DNA of 9,754 bases from UMGS1696 sp963642885 (GTDB lineage Bacteria > Bacillota > Clostridia > Oscillospirales > CAG-272), in assembly GCA_963642885.1 (NCBI GenBank), contig CAVIJI010000057.1, forward strand, positions 1-9,754. Reading direction: 5' to 3'. A program made the translations under genes and the position numbers. Below, one piece after another: positions 7,527-9,754 of the stretch. How positions within the stretch are numbered: the first letter of the stretch is position 1; every line of letters starts with the position of its first letter. The notes beneath the pieces were generated by a model. That model had not been told where the DNA came from and ran no database searches. It was given only the letters and a program-made list of their open reading frames with translations.

Positions 7527-8111
7527 TCAACCAATGAGAACGTCGAAGTCTGCGATTGCATCACACAGCCCGAACTCACGGCTTTCTTCGGGGCTGTAGT
7601 AGTGATCGTAGCTCGTTGCCTTTTCCACCTCTTCTTCGGTTTTTCCCGTGTGCTTTGCGAGTATGGCGTTCATTTTTTGCTTGGTCTCGAGGAGACTGTC
7701 GGATATGGATTTGATTGACGAGCTGTTTCCGCCGACACGGCTTCCGAGCAGGGGCTCGTGAAGCATCAGCTCGGAGTGGGGAAGCATGTATCTGCCGTGG
7801 TTTCCGCTTGCAAAGAGGACTGCGCTCATGCTGTACGCTCTGCCGATACAGAACATTCTGATGGGAGCTTTGCTTGACTGTATTACGTCGTACATGAGCA
7901 TGCCTGAGTTGATCTCTCCGCCGGGACTGTTGATGAGAACATCGATCGGCTTGTCTGAGTCTTCGGAGTTGAGAAACAGAATTTCCCTGACGAATTCACA
8001 AGCTGTCTCGGGAAGAATCTCCCCCTCGATAAACACCTTTCTTTGGGACAGAAGCTTGGATTCGGCGGGAACCTGTGAAATACCGTTCGAGCTTTTAATC
8101 AATACGTTCAT
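7527..8111 (-). CDS. Divergent ClpP-like serine protease
   Basis: This 194-residue protein has the ClpP (S14) fold. LLSQRKVFIEGEI (20-32), PIDVLINSPGGEINSGM (55-71), the nucleophile block GRAYSMSAVLFASG (90-103), LPHSELMLHEPLLG (110-123) and YDHYYSPEESREFGLCDAI (168-186) align with ClpP. The triad is Ser94, His118 and Asp169 by comparison with E. coli ClpP, so it is probably active. Two things differ from housekeeping ClpP: the GxAASMGA block reads GRAYSMSA, and the N-terminal axial-loop block (GERAYDIYSRLL-like) is replaced by an unrelated segment. This suggests a paralog that may not use ClpX/ClpC normally. AGGAGG lies 7 nt before the ATG. It sits 39 bp after the YbjN-like gene, clearly in one transcript. 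A phage-type prohead ClpP is an alternative, but no phage genes are present. Confidence 0.93.
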   Translation of the reverse strand: MNVLIKSSNGISQVPAESKLLSQRKVFIEGEILPETACEFVREILFLNSEDSDKPIDVLINSPGGEINSGMLMYDVIQSSKAPIRMFCIGRAYSMSAVLFASGNHGRYMLPHSELMLHEPLLGSRVGGNSSSIKSISDSLLETKQKMNAILAKHTGKTEEEVEKATSYDHYYSPEESREFGLCDAIADFDVLIG

Positions 8112-8150
8112 TGCACATCCTCCTTTTAAATTCGGGTTATATTTGTTGTT

Positions 8151-8906
8151 TTACTGATTGTCTTCGAATAAATCCGTGCGGAATACGGGCTTATCGGATG
8201 CGGAGTCGTTACTGTCGTCACTTGTGTCATCGTTATTGTCGTCACTTGCATCATCGTTATTGCCGTCATTACCGAAGTCATCAATGGTGTCAAGAAGGTC
8301 GTCGATATCAAAGTCCGCATATATATCGTCGTCATCACTGTCATCGATATCGTCATTGTCGTCAAGGCATTCGTCGATTTCGTCATCATCGGCAACGTCT
8401 GCCAGAAGATTTTTTATAATATCCCTGAAGCTGTTCTCGCATTTAATGAATGCTTTTTCCGCGCTGCCGCCGGCTATTATCTCGAAAAATCCGATTGCGT
8501 ATTTTTTGAATGCCGTGGACATTATTCCTATCTGGTTCGTTATTACTTTGGTGCTCGGCCGGCATTCACCGCATACAATGTAATTCCTTGCGCTGATCTC
8601 ACCATCGCGGTAATCTAATTGAAATGCAACTCCGCATGCGATGCGGTAGTTCACACGGCAGATAAATTCCGACACACGAGCCATCATTTCTTTGTCGTTC
8701 GGTTCCGCGGATAAGGGTAATGAAGTAAATATTTCGATGCTGTCTTCGTCGACGATAATCGTGTAATTGAGTTTGTTTATTATGCTTCTGATTGTGCCGG
8801 CGAACCTGAAAACACAGTCATCTTCGACGGTGTAACGAAGTCCCGCTTCGTCAAGTGCCTGCTTAACTATACTGACAAGTTCTGCTGAATATTCAAGCTT
8901 ACTCAT
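8151..8906 (-). CDS. YbjN-domain protein with an Asp-rich acidic C-terminal tail
   Basis: The protein has 251 residues. Positions 1-165 resemble the YbjN / type III secretion chaperone-like fold: an initial helix, a VEDDCVFRF strand, IEIFTSLPL (57-65), EMMARVSEFICRVNYRIACG (73-92), FQLDYRDGEISARNYIVC (95-112) and the final helices. YbjN proteins are small alpha/beta proteins whose role is poorly known; some behave as chaperones or regulators. Residues ~169-238 form a low-complexity tail dominated by Asp, Asn and Ser, including a DDASDDNN/DDTSDDSN-type octad repeat. A hydrophobic/charged end (VFRTDLFEDNQ) follows the tail. It is the first gene of the ClpP/TraG-like unit. AAGGAG lies 9 nt before the ATG at 8906. 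The domain assignment is by recognised sequence pattern only. Confidence 0.82.
   Translation of the reverse strand: MSKLEYSAELVSIVKQALDEAGLRYTVEDDCVFRFAGTIRSIINKLNYTIIVDEDSIEIFTSLPLSAEPNDKEMMARVSEFICRVNYRIACGVAFQLDYRDGEISARNYIVCGECRPSTKVITNQIGIMSTAFKKYAIGFFEIIAGGSAEKAFIKCENSFRDIIKNLLADVADDDEIDECLDDNDDIDDSDDDDIYADFDIDDLLDTIDDFGNDGNNDDASDDNNDDTSDDSNDSASDKPVFRTDLFEDNQ
8213..8260 (-). repeat. Two 24-bp tandem units inside the acidic tail
   Basis: Positions 8213-8236 and 8237-8260 are copies of a 24-bp unit that differ at two bases; a partial third copy starts at 8261. Each copy encodes eight residues of the Asp/Asn/Ser tail, so copy changes would keep the frame. Confidence 0.8.
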
Positions 8907-8944
8907 GTTCGAAATCTCCTTTTGTTTTAAATAAATTTTTTCGC

Positions 8945-9070
8945 TTTGCGTGTGGATAGCCTTCAGCGTCGGTGCTTTGTACCCCGCTGATTTTCAGCCG
9001 CAGTACGGAGTCGCACTGCGGAACCGTCAGCGGTCGCTGTTATCGAACTCTACGCCCCGATAACCGGGCG
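8945..9070 (-). ncRNA. Structured leader region upstream of the YbjN-like gene (candidate cis-regulatory RNA)
   Basis: Several stems can form in the minus-strand RNA. Stem A is 9058-9064 with 9039-9045 (7 bp). Stem B is 9015-9021 with 8998-9004 (7 bp, 10-nt loop). Stem D is ACCG/CGGT at 9023-9026 with 9031-9034. Stem E is 9027-9033 with 8984-8990 (7 bp, enclosing stem B). Stem C is 8985-8989 with 8964-8968, with an inner GGT/ACC pairing. C and E share bases 8985-8989, and D and E also share bases, so only one of each pair can form. The region ends about 20 nt before the ribosome site at 8921-8926. I could not match it to a riboswitch class I know. No reading frame with a ribosome site is present. 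Confidence 0.5.
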
Positions 9071-9085
9071 GTGATTGCTGTATAT

Positions 9086-9094
9086 ATAATACCA
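9086..9094 (-). promoter_or_regulatory. Possible second, extended -10 promoter
   Basis: On the minus strand TGG precedes TATTAT (9086-9091), an extended -10 element in an AT-rich TATATATA setting. No -35 box is found at 17 bp; that position is C-rich. If used, transcription would start just before the multi-stem region. Weak evidence. Confidence 0.3.
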
Positions 9095-9146
9095 CGACAC
9101 ATTTCGCGGTGGGGGAGGGGGGAGCGTTATTCGGTTGTCAATGAGC

Positions 9147-9167
9147 CGTTTTTCAGAGAGAAAAACG
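9147..9167 (-). repeat. Perfect 8-bp inverted repeat in the leader
   Basis: CGTTTTTC (9147-9154) and GAAAAACG (9160-9167) form a hairpin with a 5-nt AGAGA/TCTCT loop. There is no U tract after it on either strand, so it is not a terminator. It is one of two AT-rich hairpins between 9147 and 9202; the other pairs TTTTTC (9188-9193) with GAAAAA (9197-9202). Confidence 0.6.
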
Positions 9168-9207
9168 AAAAAAATTTGAAAAAACAATTTTTCTCCGAAA
9201 AAGGGGT

Positions 9208-9286
9208 AAAAAAAGACATGCTCATGAGTAAGCCTGAGAAATGAAGTCCTGAAACAAACATTTGCGGGTAAACATGAGTATGTCTT
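9208..9286 (-). ncRNA. Candidate small RNA or attenuator ending in a U7 tract
   Basis: The arms 9273-9286 and 9213-9226 pair over 14 positions with one A-C mismatch in the minus-strand RNA (a G-U pair on the plus strand). The distal arm runs directly into seven U (9208-9214). The 46-nt loop is AU-rich with little structure. With the promoter at 9302-9330 starting RNA near 9295, this would give a transcript of about 85-90 nt, or an early stop in the leader of the YbjN/ClpP/TraG-like unit. The long loop is unusual for an intrinsic terminator. Confidence 0.45.
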
Positions 9287-9301
9287 AATGAATGGATGTG
9301 T

Positions 9302-9330
9302 ATTATACTGCTTTATTCGGGCGCTGTCAA
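9302..9330 (-). promoter_or_regulatory. Perfect-consensus sigma-A promoter
   Basis: On the minus strand TTGACA (9325-9330) and TATAAT (9302-9307) are separated by exactly 17 bp. It lies just after the terminator of the MORN gene and reads toward the YbjN-like gene. Initiation would be near 9295, leaving about 390 nt of leader before the start codon at 8906. Confidence 0.93.
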
Positions 9331-9342
9331 TAGGGGTTTCTG

Positions 9343-9372
9343 AAAAAATCGTGATTTATTTCAAAATTCACG
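9343..9372 (-). terminator. Rho-independent terminator of the MORN-repeat gene
   Basis: On the minus strand CGTGA (9368-9372) pairs with TCACG (9350-9354); the stem continues with A-U pairs around a bulge, and six U (9343-9348) follow one base later. It lies about 40 bp after the MORN stop codon. The GC content of the stem is low, so it is probably of moderate strength. Confidence 0.75.
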
Positions 9373-9414
9373 GAGTCGCGTCGGTTTCGTGCCGAAAAGC
9401 GGTAAAGGTTGTCT

Positions 9415-9753
9415 TCAGTCGATTAGTTTGCCGTCCCGATAGTACCGTTTTTCAACCGTGCCGTTAAGTCGGGTTAGCGTGAATTCGCCGTCTTTTTTGT
9501 CGTCTTTCCACTTGCCTTCGAAAACGGAACCGGTGGGGAGTGTTAATTTACCATGACCGTCTTTTTTGTCGTTTTTCCACTCGCCTTCGTAATAGAAACC
9601 GTCAGAGGATGTACATTTGCCGTAGCCGTTTTTTTTGCCGTCTTTCCATTCGCCTTCGTAAACGTCACCGTCGGAGGATGTGAATTTGCCGTAGCCGTTT
9701 TTTTTGTTGTCTTTCCACTCGCCTTCGTAAACGGAGCCGTCGGAGAATGTTAA
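9415..9753 (-). CDS. MORN-repeat protein, C-terminal part (start beyond the window)
   Basis: An open minus-strand frame enters from the right edge and ends at TGA (9415-9417), giving 112 visible residues. It holds four MORN repeats of about 23 residues with the pattern YEGEWKDGKKNGYGK: 9682-9753, 9613-9681, 9544-9612, and a shorter, more diverged 9481-9543. A 21-residue tail ending RYYRDGKLID follows. MORN repeats form beta-hairpin arrays used for protein or membrane contacts; bacterial MORN proteins mostly have unknown roles, often as repeats attached to another domain. That N-terminal domain, if any, is not in the window. The gene ends before a terminator, so it is probably transcribed separately from the YbjN/ClpP unit. 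Confidence 0.92.
   Translation of the reverse strand, partial: LTFSDGSVYEGEWKDNKKNGYGKFTSSDGDVYEGEWKDGKKNGYGKCTSSDGFYYEGEWKNDKKDGHGKLTLPTGSVFEGKWKDDKKDGEFTLTRLNGTVEKRYYRDGKLID
9481..9753 (-). repeat. 69-bp tandem repeats encoding MORN units
   Basis: Units at 9682-9753 (72 bp), 9613-9681 and 9544-9612 (69 bp each) and 9481-9543 (63 bp, degenerate) are head-to-tail copies. The two rightmost are most alike, suggesting recent duplication. These two each carry an A8 run on the coding strand (9629-9636 and 9698-9705), while the two others carry A6. Confidence 0.88.
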
Positions 9754-9754
9754 T

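Noticed and set aside
8213..8270. CRISPR-like repeats
   Set aside because: The 24-bp copies are contiguous, with no spacers, and encode the acidic tail of the YbjN-like protein.
8945..9070. T-box, cyclic-di-GMP, FMN, lysine or cobalamin riboswitch
   Set aside because: The conserved boxes I know for these classes (for example the T-box GGTGG-ACC-GCG element) are absent or in the wrong arrangement.
9080..9103. Minus-strand 20-codon frame starting ATG at 9103
   Set aside because: No ribosome site; it overlaps the possible -10 element and stem A.
9136..9141. Second TTGACA on the minus strand, followed by CCGAATAA as in the main promoter
   Set aside because: At 17 bp downstream there is only a C-rich run and no -10 box. 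The nearest -10-like element is over 40 bp away.
8972..9244. 90-residue plus-strand open frame in the leader
   Set aside because: It runs through the structured leader and AT-rich hairpins with no ribosome site or recognisable protein features.

Overview
The window looks like a chromosomal segment of an anaerobic Bacillota, most likely an uncultured gut Clostridia of the Oscillospiraceae or Christensenellales type. This is inferred from strong AGGAGG/AAGGAG ribosome sites, sigma-A-type promoters, the standard code with ATG and GTG starts, U-tailed terminators, and gene families typical of gut Clostridia (GH95, MORN, YbjN, a TraG/VirD4-like ATPase). The genus cannot be read from the sequence.

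Layout. Only the first feature, the 3' part of a tRNA-Gly(GCC) with its terminator (1-89), is on the plus strand. Everything else is on the minus strand and is described here from right to left, in the order of transcription. (1) 9415-9753 is the C-terminal end of a MORN-repeat protein that continues beyond the right edge; it ends at a terminator (9343-9372). (2) A perfect-consensus promoter (9302-9330) opens a gene-free leader of about 390 nt. The leader holds a terminator-like hairpin with a U7 tail, AT-rich hairpins, a G/C-skewed run, and a region with several stems, two of which exclude each other. (3) The probable operon behind it encodes a YbjN-domain protein with a very acidic tail (8151-8906), a divergent ClpP-like serine protease (7527-8111) and a soluble TraG/VirD4-like ATPase without membrane anchor (6160-7434). 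It ends at a terminator (6046-6080). (4) A second strong promoter (5982-6010, extended -10) drives a cytoplasmic GH95 alpha-L-fucosidase/galactosidase (3642-5915). This is followed, after a perfect 13-bp inverted repeat, by a 1008-residue secreted, membrane-anchored protein (543-3569). A small 3-TM protein (173-568) overlaps its end, and the unit closes at a terminator (97-142) facing the tRNA terminator.

How the parts may work together. The GH95 unit reads as glycan handling: a cell-surface protein with beta-rich, carbohydrate-binding-like modules and a possible TIM-barrel core, and a cytoplasmic exo-enzyme that removes alpha-1,2-fucose or alpha-galactose. The YbjN/ClpP/TraG-like unit is the unusual part. 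It combines a chaperone-like fold, a protease with altered N-terminus and active-site surroundings, and a pumping ATPase stripped of its membrane domain, all behind a long structured leader. No relaxase, other T4SS gene, integrase or phage gene is visible, so it cannot be assigned to a known conjugation or phage module from this window. Its function is unknown.
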